Origin: Clostridiales bacterium
Lineage (GTDB): Bacteria; Bacillota; Clostridia; Saccharofermentanales; Saccharofermentanaceae
DNA length: 46,022 nt
Assembly: GCA_017620475.1 (NCBI GenBank)
Contig: JAFZQI010000001.1
Coordinates: 1 to 46,022 of the forward strand
Reading direction: 5' to 3'
This document shows, in pieces, positions 33,303-43,300 of the stretch. The stretch's first letter is position 1. Each line of letters opens with the position of its first letter. The translations under genes were made by a program, and so were the position numbers. The notes below the pieces were generated by a model. It saw only the letters and a program-made list of their open reading frames with translations. It did no database searches and was not told the origin of the DNA.

Positions 33303-33434
33303 TCACCGAAACAAAGATTTTTTAAACTCAAATTGAATAGTAAATAAGGGGGAAACGCCGTAGTTTGCGATGGCGGATTCTTTTTCGCGTCAAAATCCGA
33401 TCCGGTTACAGAAAACGGATAGGAGGACGCAGAT

Positions 33435-33938
33435 ATGGATCAACGAAGAGTTAACACGAATGCAAGGACGCAGCTGGCAATTCACGGGGAGGGTGAAATG
33501 ATTCAAAAGAATGAGTTTGCCAGATTTATACGCGAGAAGAGACGTGATTACAACGATCTTCACCACGAACAGCTGACCACAAGGAAAATCGCACAGCACC
33601 TGAGCCTCAACCAAAGTTCTTTTCCCAAGGTATTAAATCGGGAAAGACCCACAAAGAAAAGAGATCTGATTATTGCTATCGGTATTGTTCTGGGATTGTT
33701 CCCGGGCGAAGTTTCCGAGGCGCTTCGTCTTTACGAAATGCCTGAACTGGAAGATCAGAGAAAGCTCTCGGGCGAGGAGGTAGATCGAGACAGGTTTATC
33801 TCGAAAATGCTTATCAATAACAGCAGTTCTCAGGAGAACGGATGCAGTATTGAGCAGTTCAATCAAGCTTTGATGGACAATGGGTTTGCCCCGTTGTCGA
33901 TCACATCGGATCATTTGCATAGACATAAGGAGGGATAG
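33435..33938 (+). CDS. Helix-turn-helix protein coupled to a lipoprotein
   Basis: AGGAGG (33421-33426) lies 8 nt before ATG 33435; a second site and ATG at 33498 could give a shorter form. The 167-residue protein has an HTH between about residues 48 and 95 (T-T-R-K-I-A-Q-H-L-S-L-N-Q-S-S-F-P-K-V-L), where the phrase N-R-E-R-P-T-K-K-R resembles the end of XRE-type recognition helices. The rest is polar and helical, with no ligand domain or membrane segment. It is separated from the Cys/His-repeat lipoprotein by 2 bp, so the two are translated together. It may regulate that gene or act as its cytoplasmic partner. Confidence 0.75.
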   Translation: MDQRRVNTNARTQLAIHGEGEMIQKNEFARFIREKRRDYNDLHHEQLTTRKIAQHLSLNQSSFPKVLNRERPTKKRDLIIAIGIVLGLFPGEVSEALRLYEMPELEDQRKLSGEEVDRDRFISKMLINNSSSQENGCSIEQFNQALMDNGFAPLSITSDHLHRHKEG

Positions 33939-33940
33939 AC

Positions 33941-35236
33941 ATGAGAAAACTGGCAGCGATTCTAATTTGTTTAGCATTACTGATCCCGTTATATGGGTGC
34001 GGTAAGAAAGAGACGGAAGAGGAGCATAGACATGAATGGGTGGAGGCGGATTGTACCTCTCCTAAGCATTGTAAAGAGTGTGGTAAGACCAAGGGTAAAG
34101 CGCTTGGCCACGAGTGGGAAGAAGCGACCTGCATATCGCCTAAGACCTGTACGCGATGCGGGGCGACGGAGGGCGAAGTGCTCGGACATCAATGGATCGA
34201 TGCTACCTGTACTTCTCCAAAAACGTGTTCAGTCTGTGGTGAAACCGAGGGAGAACCGCTTGGTCATACATGGGACGATGCGACTTGTGAAACTCCTAAG
34301 ACATGTTCGGTTTGTGGAGTTACAGATGGTGATCCTCTTGGACATAAGTGGGTAGAGGCGACGTGTACGGCACCAAAGACATGCTCAGCGTGCGGTAAGA
34401 CCGAGGGTGAGAAAACCGAGCATCAAATCGAAGAGTGGACGGTGGATAAGGAAGCGTCCTGTATAGAGGAGGGGCTGGAAAAAGGCATATGCTCTGTTTG
34501 CGGAGAAGAAGTGTCTCAAGCCATTCCTTTGACTGATCATACATACGGGGAGTGGAAAGTGACGGAGGAAGCCGGCTGCCTGACAGCAGGTTTGGAGACG
34601 TGTACCTGCAGTGTTTGCGGGGATGAACAGACTCGTGAGATCACGGCTGCCGGACATGAATTTACAGAGTGGGAAGTCGAGAAAGACGCGACCTGTACGG
34701 AAAAGGGACTCGATATCCGCAGATGCAAGAATTGTGATCACTATCAGGAGAGAGAAACGAAAATGGTTGACCATGAGGAGTCGGACTGGATCGTTGAGAC
34801 GGAGGCGACCTACGATACCAAGGGCGTGAGAGTCAAGAAGTGTAAGAACTGCGACAAGGAACTCAGCCGTGAGACTTTCGAATTGACGGAGGAAGAGAAG
34901 GTGAAGTGGCTGAAGAACAATTGCAAGACCGGTATGTATGAGAAGATTGCCAGGGATCCGGACGAGTATTACGGTGAGTACGTGAAGTTCTCCGGTACCG
35001 TGGTGCAGGTTTGTTATGAGGCAAAGTCAAAAGGCGAAACTTCGCAGTATCGTGTGGCGACCAAGGACGGATACGATAATGTTATCTATGTCACGATCCA
35101 TAACTTCGGTGAGTCGCGTATCCTGGAAGATGATCGGATTACAATCTACGGGATGAGCGGAGGACTTTATACTTATACGACTGTTATGGGTGCCCAGGTT
35201 ACGATTCCGAGGATCTACGCGGAGCTGTACGAGTGA
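33941..35236 (+). CDS. Lipoprotein with tandem Cys/His repeats and a C-terminal OB-like domain
   Basis: AAGGAGG (33928-33934) precedes the ATG. The 431-residue protein has a type II signal peptide with lipobox L-Y-G-C (C20). About five units of ~23 residues follow, of the form G-H-x-W-x-x-A-T-C-x-x-P-K-T-C-x-x-C-G. Three longer units of the form W-x-V-x-x-x-A-x-C ... C-x-x-C-G come next. The spacing of Cys and His suggests each unit is a small zinc-binding or disulfide-stabilised knob. Residues ~320-431 are strand-rich (V-K-F-S-G-T-V-V-Q-V, then D-D-R-I-T-I-Y-G) and resemble an OB-fold domain. Surface metal binding or adhesion is inferred; the repeats evidently grew by DNA duplication. Confidence 0.82.
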   Translation: MRKLAAILICLALLIPLYGCGKKETEEEHRHEWVEADCTSPKHCKECGKTKGKALGHEWEEATCISPKTCTRCGATEGEVLGHQWIDATCTSPKTCSVCGETEGEPLGHTWDDATCETPKTCSVCGVTDGDPLGHKWVEATCTAPKTCSACGKTEGEKTEHQIEEWTVDKEASCIEEGLEKGICSVCGEEVSQAIPLTDHTYGEWKVTEEAGCLTAGLETCTCSVCGDEQTREITAAGHEFTEWEVEKDATCTEKGLDIRRCKNCDHYQERETKMVDHEESDWIVETEATYDTKGVRVKKCKNCDKELSRETFELTEEEKVKWLKNNCKTGMYEKIARDPDEYYGEYVKFSGTVVQVCYEAKSKGETSQYRVATKDGYDNVIYVTIHNFGESRILEDDRITIYGMSGGLYTYTTVMGAQVTIPRIYAELYE

Positions 35237-35314
35237 TGTCAGATGATTGCTCTCTTGTTTTCACACTTATTTTGCAAGTTGGGAGAGCGTTTGAGAGAGC
35301 AGGGATAGTTTTGG

Positions 35315-35361
35315 CCGATAACAGTATTGAGAATGGTGATTTCACCCGATAAAAGTATTGA
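35315..35361 (+). repeat. Two 16-bp direct repeats upstream of the pheS promoter
   Basis: Copies at 35315-35330 and 35346-35361 differ at one base and are 31 bp apart, close to three helical turns. The second ends 14 bp before the -35 box, a placement typical of an activator site. Confidence 0.6.
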
Positions 35362-35375
35362 AACAGGGCTACTCC

Positions 35376-35404
35376 TTGACTTTTTGCAAATGCAAATGTA
35401 CAAT
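35376..35404 (+). promoter_or_regulatory. Strong sigma-A promoter for the pheST transcript
   Basis: TTGACT (35376-35381) and TACAAT (35399-35404) are 17 bp apart, so transcription would begin near 35411 and include the T-box leader. Confidence 0.8.
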
Positions 35405-35410
35405 TCATCC

Positions 35411-35738
35411 ATGCAATGAAGGTGCGTAAGTAGTTTTTGCTTAGCCCTGTGAGAAGAGATTCGTGTCACCGGCTGAGAGCACGATCACAGAGAGCAAGGA
35501 TGAATTTCAACACCGGAGCTTCTGACGAGGACGGGAGATCCCGTAATTAAGCAGATGCAGGCGCAGCATTAGAGGCGCAACAATGAGAGCAGACTCAAAG
35601 GCAGTGGCGCAAAGCGAAGAAATAAAGCCGCGACCAAGTGCTTTTGCCAAAGAAGTCTGAACATGGGTGGTACCGCGAAGGTGCACGTAAAAGCGTGAAT
35701 TCGTCCCATGACAATGGAAACGTTGTCATGGGATTTTT
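35411..35738 (+). promoter_or_regulatory. T-box riboswitch (tRNA-Phe) controlling pheST
   Basis: The leader contains the T-box core TGGGTGGTACCGCG (35664-35677), which reads the uncharged tRNA acceptor end. A likely specifier TTC (35506-35508, phenylalanine) lies about 160 nt earlier, after an AGAGAGC segment of stem I. The terminator is CCCATGACAA (35705-35714) paired with TTGTCATGGG (35723-35732), then a T run. CATGGG next to the T-box can instead pair with CCCATG (35705-35710), giving the antiterminator. Low charged tRNA-Phe should therefore allow read-through into pheS. The exact 5' limit of stem I is not resolved. Confidence 0.9.
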
Positions 35739-35806
35739 GTTTGTTGCAAACAACGCAAAGGAAGCAGATAAGGCTTCCGGCGCAAAGAAGAAAAGAGGAG
35801 GAAAAC

Positions 35807-36850
35807 ATGGCGGAACTTGGTGAATTGAAGGAGAAACTTTCCGAGATCAAAAGAAAGATCGAGAGCGATCTTTCGGAGATCTCCAGCAGCAAGGGTGTCT
35901 ATGAGTACAAGAAGAGTGTCATGGATGCCAAAGAGGGTAAGATCGGCTCACTCATGAAGGAGATGGGCAAGATCCCGAAGGAGCTCAAGGCCGATTACGG
36001 TAAGATGGTCAACGAGATCAAGAACTGGGCGCAGGGCAAGTTCGACGAAATGGACGAGAAGTTCAAGGCCCAGGAGAGAAAGGCCCGTTACGAGAAGGAA
36101 ACGATCGATATTACCCTTCCCGAGAAGAAGCATAAGCAGGGTAAACTCCATCCGAATACCCAGGTAAGAAACCAGATCGTGGACATCTTCGGTTCCATGG
36201 GCTTCTCCATCTATGAAGGAAACGAGATCGAGACGGACTATTACAATTTCACCGCGCTCAATATCCCGCAGGACCATCCGGCCCGCGACATGCAGGATAC
36301 ATTCTACTTAAGTCCGGAATTCCTTTTGAGAACGCAGACTTCCGCAGGTCAGATCCATGTCATGGAGAACCAGAAGCCGCCGATCAAGATCATTTCTCCC
36401 GGTAAGGTTTTCCGCTCCGATGATGACGCGACGCATTCTCCGATGTTCACGCAGATGGAAGGACTCGTTGTGGATAAGGGCATCACACTTTGCGACCTGC
36501 AGGGCATGCTCGATGAGTTCGTCAAGAAGATCTTCGATGAGGAGACCAAGACACGTCTTCGTCCTTCCTACTTCCCCTTTACCGAGCCTTCGGTAGAGGT
36601 CGATGTCAGCTGCTTCCAGTGCCACGGCAAGGGATGCAAGCTCTGTAAGGGCACAGGCTGGATCGAGGTCCTCGGCGCAGGTGTCGTGAATAAGAAAGTG
36701 CTTGAAGGCTGCGGAATCGACAGCAACGTCTATTCGGGCCTGGCATTCGGTATCGGTATTGACCGTATCGCTATGCTCAAGTACGGCATCAACAACATCA
36801 AGCTTCTGTTTGAATCGGATCTTCGAGTTCTGGATCAGATCGACGACTGA
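35807..36850 (+). CDS. pheS: Phenylalanyl-tRNA synthetase, alpha subunit
   Basis: GAGGAGG (35795-35801) supports ATG 35807; an in-frame ATG at 35708 lies within the T-box terminator. The 347-residue subunit has an N-terminal coiled coil (~1-85) and a class II synthetase core with motif 2 around [11 protein letters not shown] and [12 protein letters not shown] Cys4 insert follows ([17 protein letters not shown]), probably zinc-binding, and motif 3 is G-I-G-I-D-R-I-A-M. It forms an alpha2-beta2 enzyme with PheT, encoded 67 bp downstream. Expression is set by the T-box leader. Confidence 0.97.
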   Translation: MAELGELKEKLSEIKRKIESDLSEISSSKGVYEYKKSVMDAKEGKIGSLMKEMGKIPKELKADYGKMVNEIKNWAQGKFDEMDEKFKAQERKARYEKETIDITLPEKKHKQGKLHPNTQVRNQIVDIFGSMGFSIYEGNEIETDYYNFTALNIPQDHPARDMQDTFYLSPEFLLRTQTSAGQIHVMENQKPPIKIISPGKVFRSDDDATHSPMFTQMEGLVVDKGITLCDLQGMLDEFVKKIFDEETKTRLRPSYFPFTEPSVEVDVSCFQCHGKGCKLCKGTGWIEVLGAGVVNKKVLEGCGIDSNVYSGLAFGIGIDRIAMLKYGINNIKLLFESDLRVLDQIDD

Positions 36851-36917
36851 TAAGATGAAAGATGCCGATGCGCGAAAAGCACTGGCGCATGGGCTTTAAG
36901 ATAAGGAGGAAAATCTT

Positions 36918-39335
36918 ATGTTAGTACCACTTAGCTGGTTGAAAGATTATGTAGATATCAATGTCACCCCTGATGAACTGGAGGAGAAGCTTTTCTCCTG
37001 CGGTTTCGAGGTAGAAGAGAAGTATGAAGTCGGCCACGACATCAGTAATGTTGTCGTCGGCCTGGTAAAGACCTGTGAGGGCATCGAAGGCACGCACCTG
37101 CACCTTTGCCAGGTGGATGCGGGCGAACACGGTGTGCTTCAGATCTGCTGCGGCGCCGATAATGTTGCCGCAGGCGGCAAGTATCCTTTGGCGCTGATCG
37201 GTGCGCAGGTCTATGCAACGGCAAAAGACCATAAGACAGTGGAAGGCCTGATGACCATCGGTCAAGGCAAACTTCGCGGATACGACTCTTTCGGTATGCT
37301 CTGTTCCGGTGTGGAGATCGGTGTGTCCGAGGATATGTTCCCGGGTGCCGGATACAACGGACTACTGGTATTGCCGGAGGATGCAGTACCGGGTGCCGAC
37401 GTCAAGCCGATCCTGGGCCTTGATGACTACATCTTCGATATCTCCATCACGGCCAACCGTCCGGACTGCCAGAGCATCTTCGGCATTGCCCGTGAGGTTG
37501 CTGCCGTTCTGGGCCAGCCGCTTCATGAGCCGGCTCTGGACTACACCGAGTCTGACGTGACGATTCCTTTCAATATCCGTGTTTCTGCGCCGGATCTTTG
37601 CCCGAGATACATCGGCCACTATGTTTCCGATGTCAAGATCGAGGAATCCCCGGTATGGATGAAGCGCCGTCTGGCTCTCGTGGGATGTTCGGCGATCAGC
37701 AATGTTGTAGATATTACCAACTATGTTCTTAAAGAACTCGGCCAGCCGATGCACGCTTTCGATTTCTCCTATCTCGAAGGCGGTGAGATCCATGTGCGCC
37801 GTGCCGAAGAAGGCGAGAAGATCGTCACTCTCGATGAAAAAGAATTCGCACTGACCACCGAAAACCTCGTCATTTGCGACGGCAAGAAGCCGGTTGCGCT
37901 GGCAGGTATCATGGGCGGCCTCAATTCCGAGATCCTGGATACCACCAATGCCGTGATGTTCGAAGCGGCGAAGTTCGCTCACGACAATATCCGTAAGAGC
38001 TCTAAGGCCCTGGGTCAGGTTTCCGATTCCAGCATGCGTTTCTCCAAGGGCGTCGACGAATATACGACGGTTATGGCCATGAAGCGTGCCCTGCACCTGA
38101 TGGAAGAACTTCATTGCGGTAAGGTCAGCAAGACGCATTTCGATATCAATACCGGAAACTCCGTGGAGCCGCGGGAGATGAAGGTGAGTGTCAAGCAGGT
38201 CAACGGTGTTCTCGGAATTACTGTCCCGGATGAAGACATCGTACGTATCTTGACGAACCTGAACTTCGCGCCGGTTCTTGAGGGCGACAGCCTGACCATT
38301 CAGATCCCGGGCTACCGTGTGGATATGGAATCCTACCAGGATGTGGCGGAAGAAGTCATCCGTATGTATGGCTACGAGCACATTACGCCGACCTTCATTC
38401 CGACAGCGGAAGTGACATCCGGCGGATACAACCTCAAACAGAGATCCGAGCTCAAGATCAAGCGGGCACTCTGTGCAGCCGGTGCTTTTGAAGGCGTACA
38501 TTATTCCTTCTTCTCGCCGTCGGACCTTGACCTTCTGAAACTTCCGGAAGACGCACCGGAAAGAACGGCGATTAAGATCCTGAATCCGATCAACATCGAT
38601 CTGTCTCTTATGAGAACGACCCTGGCGCCGCAGATGCTGGCCGCCATCGCCAGAAACCAGAAGAGAGGCATCCTTTCGGGCTGTGTCTATGAAATGGGCA
38701 ATAAGTTCCTGCCGAAGAGCCTGCCGCTTACCGAATATCCGGACGAGCGCGAGACGATCTGCATCGGTATGTGGGGCGAAGAGGAAGACTTCTTCTCTCT
38801 GAAGGGCGTTGTGGCGGTCATCGCAGATGCACTCGATGTAAAGTTCGATTACGAACGTCAGACCAAGACCTTCCTGCATCCGGGAAGAACCGCGAAAGTC
38901 CTCTGTGACGGGGAAGAAGTCGGTTACCTCGGCCAGGTGCTCTATGAGATCTGCGACGAAATGGATATGCGTGTTCCGGCCTATGTTGCCGAGATCGATC
39001 TGAAGGCACTCAGTAAGTACTACGGCAAAGACAGAAAGTTCATCCCGCTTCCGAAGTTCCAGGAAGAGAAAAGAGATTTCTGCTTCGTCATGGATAAAGA
39101 TATCACTTGCGCGATGGTGGAAAAGGAGATCGAGGCTTCCTGTGAATACATCACGAAGATCGAGCTCTTCGACATCTACGAAGGCGCCCAGCTCGGCCTT
39201 GGCAAGAAGAGCCTCGCGTTCTCAGTTGTTTTCACACCGAAGGATGAGGCGTTCACCACAGAGGTCATCGACGGATTCGTCAACTCGATCCTTGGGAACC
39301 TCAAGGAGAAGTACGGAATTACGCTGCGTGCGTGA
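36918..39335 (+). CDS. pheT: Phenylalanyl-tRNA synthetase, beta subunit
   Basis: AAGGAGG precedes the ATG. The 805-residue subunit has the full bacterial length and layout: an N-terminal domain, an EMAP-like tRNA-binding domain (~40-150, C-G-A-D-N-V-A-A-G), B3/B4 editing domain, B5 domains, a class II-like core without catalytic motifs, and a C-terminal ferredoxin-fold anticodon-binding domain (F-C-F-V-M-D-K-D-I-T to the end). The editing domain clears mischarged tyrosine in this family. Its last 17 bp overlap the end of the convergent gene at 39319-40152. The pheS-pheT spacer holds a copy of AAAAGCAC (36875) but no terminator. Confidence 0.97.
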   Translation: MLVPLSWLKDYVDINVTPDELEEKLFSCGFEVEEKYEVGHDISNVVVGLVKTCEGIEGTHLHLCQVDAGEHGVLQICCGADNVAAGGKYPLALIGAQVYATAKDHKTVEGLMTIGQGKLRGYDSFGMLCSGVEIGVSEDMFPGAGYNGLLVLPEDAVPGADVKPILGLDDYIFDISITANRPDCQSIFGIAREVAAVLGQPLHEPALDYTESDVTIPFNIRVSAPDLCPRYIGHYVSDVKIEESPVWMKRRLALVGCSAISNVVDITNYVLKELGQPMHAFDFSYLEGGEIHVRRAEEGEKIVTLDEKEFALTTENLVICDGKKPVALAGIMGGLNSEILDTTNAVMFEAAKFAHDNIRKSSKALGQVSDSSMRFSKGVDEYTTVMAMKRALHLMEELHCGKVSKTHFDINTGNSVEPREMKVSVKQVNGVLGITVPDEDIVRILTNLNFAPVLEGDSLTIQIPGYRVDMESYQDVAEEVIRMYGYEHITPTFIPTAEVTSGGYNLKQRSELKIKRALCAAGAFEGVHYSFFSPSDLDLLKLPEDAPERTAIKILNPINIDLSLMRTTLAPQMLAAIARNQKRGILSGCVYEMGNKFLPKSLPLTEYPDERETICIGMWGEEEDFFSLKGVVAVIADALDVKFDYERQTKTFLHPGRTAKVLCDGEEVGYLGQVLYEICDEMDMRVPAYVAEIDLKALSKYYGKDRKFIPLPKFQEEKRDFCFVMDKDITCAMVEKEIEASCEYITKIELFDIYEGAQLGLGKKSLAFSVVFTPKDEAFTTEVIDGFVNSILGNLKEKYGITLRA

Positions 39336-40152
39336 GGCGGGTAGCGCGGTCGAGCTTGCGAAGATAGTATTCGCGCTCCCATTCATATTTGAATCCCGAG
39401 AAGTCGAGGATGTTCTGACGGCACTTCGCCGCGGCGTCTTCGGCTTCTTTTCTGTAAGCGACGTTCCTTACGCCTTCGTTTATCTCTGTGGTATCTCCGG
39501 AGTCCGTGTTTGCTTTGCTCTTCGCGAAAAGCACTGCGACCTCGGTGATATCATATAGGATCCGGTGCTTCGGATAAATGTCGCACCACTCGCGAAGGCG
39601 TGCCAGGTATTTCTCGAGTTTTTCGGAGTTTACGCCGGTGGGAGAAGTGCCCATAAATGAGGCAAGTGCTTTTTCCGTAGCAGAAGGCTGAGCCTTCTTG
39701 GCATCTTCATCGGTAAACATGGCACAAAGGGCGGCGGAATAGAAATAGTAGTCGCCGGCGACGCGGGAACGGACGGGATTCTTCATGAAGGTGTCCAGGA
39801 ACCGTCCCAGCTCCTCGTATACCCGGAGGGCATCCTCATACTTTCCGGTGCCGAAAGCGATTGCGATCCGGCAGAATGCGCGCTGACCGGTGGTGATGTC
39901 ATCCAGGATGGAGCCGGCTTTGACGGACAGAAGTTCGGATTGGGCGTCATCGTAGCGCTCCATTTCGGTGTAGATCTCGCAGAGCGTGAAATGGTCATCA
40001 GAGGAAAGCTTCTGGCGACGCGCTTTAAACGCATTCACATATTCGTCGCTGTAAAAACCCTTCTCGCGGAAGACCTCGGTGAGTTCCGGATCCTCGTTCC
40101 TTCCGAACAGTTTTCGAAGTATGCCATTGTTGTTTCTGGAATGAAAGGCCAT
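39319..40152 (-). CDS. TPR-like helical protein of unknown function
   Basis: On the minus strand GGAGGACGGAT precedes the ATG at 40152. The 277-residue protein is predicted almost all-helical, with paired-helix phrases such as L-C-E-I-Y-T-E-M-E-R-Y-D-D-A-Q-S-E-L and A-F-G-T-G-K-Y-E-D-A-L-R-V-Y-E-E-L that resemble tetratricopeptide repeats. It has no signal peptide or membrane helix, so it is a cytosolic scaffold or adaptor. Its 3' end overlaps pheT by 17 bp on the opposite strand. It is divergent from the second giant surface gene. No closer family is recognised. Confidence 0.75.
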   Translation of the reverse strand: MAFHSRNNNGILRKLFGRNEDPELTEVFREKGFYSDEYVNAFKARRQKLSSDDHFTLCEIYTEMERYDDAQSELLSVKAGSILDDITTGQRAFCRIAIAFGTGKYEDALRVYEELGRFLDTFMKNPVRSRVAGDYYFYSAALCAMFTDEDAKKAQPSATEKALASFMGTSPTGVNSEKLEKYLARLREWCDIYPKHRILYDITEVAVLFAKSKANTDSGDTTEINEGVRNVAYRKEAEDAAAKCRQNILDFSGFKYEWEREYYLRKLDRATRLTHAA

Positions 40153-40232
40153 ATCCGTCCTCCATCGATCTTAGTGTTCCTATTCTACACCAACGGAAGG
40201 AAATAGGGAAACCGTAGCAGGAAGATGTCAGA

Positions 40233-40276
40233 TAGCATTTTATTGCTTTTGAGGCGGATAAATGCTACATTATAGG
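40233..40276. promoter_or_regulatory. Inverted repeat and promoter in a divergent intergenic region
   Basis: TAGCATTT (40233-40240) and AAATGCTA (40260-40267) form an 8-bp inverted repeat. It spans a TTGAGG (40249-40254) and reaches a TATAGG (40271-40276) at 16 bp, a plausible promoter for the giant gene at 40374. The repeat is well placed for an operator acting on this and the divergent gene. Confidence 0.4.
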
Positions 40277-40373
40277 TTAAAGATAGTTTTATTATTTTGA
40301 CAACATCGGTAGACAAGTTATGAGCGGTTTCGCTTTCATTTTGCTTTTCGGTCGTTTTGGAGGAGGACGAAAG

Positions 40374-43300
40374 ATGAGTAGACGATGGTTTTTATTATGC
40401 CTTTCATTATGTATGGTATTGGTCATGCTACCCTTTACGGTGGGTGCTGCTGCGGACGAAATGACCTGGTCGGCGCTTAAAAGTGCGCTGGAATCCGGAC
40501 AGAATGTCACGCTTACCAATAGTATTACGAGAGATCGCGAAGAAACGATCGAAATCGATAAACAGGTGACGCTTGATCTGAACGGGCAGGTACTGGCCGG
40601 AAATACGTATGAAACCTTATTGTTCGCAGTACGAAACGATGGAGCGCTGACGATCACGGATAGCAGCATGAGCAAAGACGGAGCGGTCAGGAATGTTTCG
40701 AACTACATCGTATTTCTTGCTGGTGGACAGTTCACACTTGAAAATGGTTCTCTCTGCGATTCCCAGGGTGGAGTATATGTCTACTCCGGCGATGCCGTGA
40801 TGACCGGAGGAAGTATCAGTGGATGTACTTCATCAGATTATGACTTGGGATACGGATATGGTGTTTATGATTTGGGAAATACGTACGGATCGTTTACCAT
40901 GACCGGTGGATCGATCTCCGGCTGCACGGTTGGTGTTCGAGAAGGCAGCGATCTTTTCAAGATTAAACTTGGCGGGACGGCAAGCATCATTAACAATGTC
41001 AAAGCCAATGTCTGGCTGATTCGCGCCGGTAGCAGCAGTATTGAGCCTCTTTATGTGGTCAGTGCTTTTGACGCGGACGCGCGGATCGGTGTCAGCGCAT
41101 ACGAGCAGAATGACGGGAACGGGAATAACCCGATTTACGGAACTTTCACTTCCGGCCTTTCTCAGAACGGAGATGTTTCTAATTTCGTAAGCGACTATAG
41201 CGGGTATGGCGTAGTTATCGATGAAGACGGTGAAGCGGAACTTCATCTTCCATTTAATGTCTCGGTAGAAACGTATGATCATGTAACATTGACAATCGAT
41301 AAGCAGACTGCAGTGGCCGGAGAAGAAGTATCCCTGGACATCGAATGTGATACCAGCTATTTAGTCACGGCGGTCTATCTTAATGGTACGCTTCTGACGG
41401 AAAACGATGCGGGACTCTCCGAGTGCAGTTTCCCTTTGCCCGGATATGATGTAACGGTGAGTGCAGATATTTCACAGATCCCGGTTCCTTACGTGGATGC
41501 GGACGGGGTACCTCAGACTCCGCTTCAAGCATATTCCCTTGTCACTTCCGGTCAATTATCCTGGAATGCGGAATGGTATGTCGTGGGTACAGATGTGACT
41601 TTCGATAAGACGAAAGTGATTACCGTCAATGGCGATGTGAACCTTCTTCTTTGCGATGGGACATCGCTTGTCTCCGGCACGATTTATGTTCCGGAAGGAT
41701 CCAAGCTGACGATCTGGGCTCAGGAAAATGGAACAGGATCACTGTCGGCAGAGTCGGAAGGCGGGGAAGATTACCGGGCAGGAATCGGTATGAGATATAA
41801 TCCGAGTACCGGCTATGCGACTACAGGTGATATCACCATAAATGGTGGAACGATTTATGCAAAAGGTAAGAATTACGCTCCGGGAATCGGCGAGTGCTAT
41901 AGAGGGGGTAGAACTTCTAACGTGACGATCAACGGCGGTAACATTACTGCGGTTTCTACTTACCAAAGTGCGGCGATTGGCGGCCAGGTGGTGACGATCA
42001 ATGGTGGTGTGATCGATGTGGAAGGTGATCCGAATACTTATCTGGATATTTCCGCGCCAACCGTTGTGCTGAATTATACAGATGTCGATAAGGAAATTAT
42101 TCGTTTCCGAAAGGGATTTGCAGGAACATTAACACTTAACCGTCCCTACAGAAATAAAGTTACCGGGGAAGTGTACTCGGGCGGTTCTCTTGCTCCTTAT
42201 ACCGGAGAGATTACCTTGATCCCCGGTACCGCCCTTATAGTAAAACCAGCTTCAATCGAAGGCTTGAGTTTCCAGGCATATCCTGAGTATTGTTTGGCAG
42301 GCGACACGGTTACACTCACTTATACTGAATGGATCGGGTACACTTTTGTCGACTGGGTGGTTAAAGATGCTTCCGGTGATCCGGTTCAGGTGACGGATAA
42401 CCATTTCGTGATGCCGGATACCGATGTGACGGTTGAGGCGGTCGTTACAAAACCGGAAAGCATTCCGTATGTCAATGCTGACCAGGAGGCGATGGAGCCG
42501 GTAACGGAGTATTCCATTATTCAAACATTCAGCAGAACATGGAATACGGGCTGGTATGTGGTCTATGAAGATGTAAGAGTAGATGGCCAGATTACGGTAA
42601 ACGGAAATGTTAATCTTATTCTTTGCGATGGTGCTACACTTACCGCGCCTGAGGGGATTCACGTATGTACGGATCAGAACCTGACCATCTGGGCACAGGA
42701 AGAAGGCACAGGTGCACTGGTGGCCGTCGGAAATGTTGGCGGGGCCGGAATCGGTTCTGAAGTCAAAAAAGGGTGTGGTTCCATTACGATCAATGGCGGT
42801 TCGATCGATGCTACCGGTGGTACGCAAGCGGCAGGAATCGGAAGCACGTATAGCTATAACCTCCATGGAGTGATCACAATTAATGGAGGAAGTGTCCGGG
42901 CACAAGGCGGTAATCAAAGTGCAGGCATTGGTATCGGACGAGATGGGAGATATTCGGAGAATGCTAAGGTCGTCATCAATGGCGGTGAAGTTACGGCAAT
43001 AGCCGGTACAGACGGCGCCGGAATTGGCGGCGGTTATTACTGTGGTGGTGTGGTTGAAATCAATGGCGGAATCGTTAATGCGACGTCGAATGGCAAAGGC
43101 GCAGCAATTGGCGGTGGAAGTGGTTATGCCACTGTAGGTGCGGGAACAGTCACGATTACCGGCGGACAGATCACAGCCACTTGCACCGGTGCAGGCGCCG
43201 GAATCGGATGTGGTGCGAACAGTGGCAGAGGGTCGGTCTACATCACCTATAATGATTCTTCTGATCCGCTTAGTATTACGGCATCCAGTATTCGTGGAGA

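Noticed and set aside
37362..38879. A 505-codon frame opposite pheT
   Set aside because: pheT is unambiguous on the plus strand; the opposite frame is His/Arg-rich shadow.
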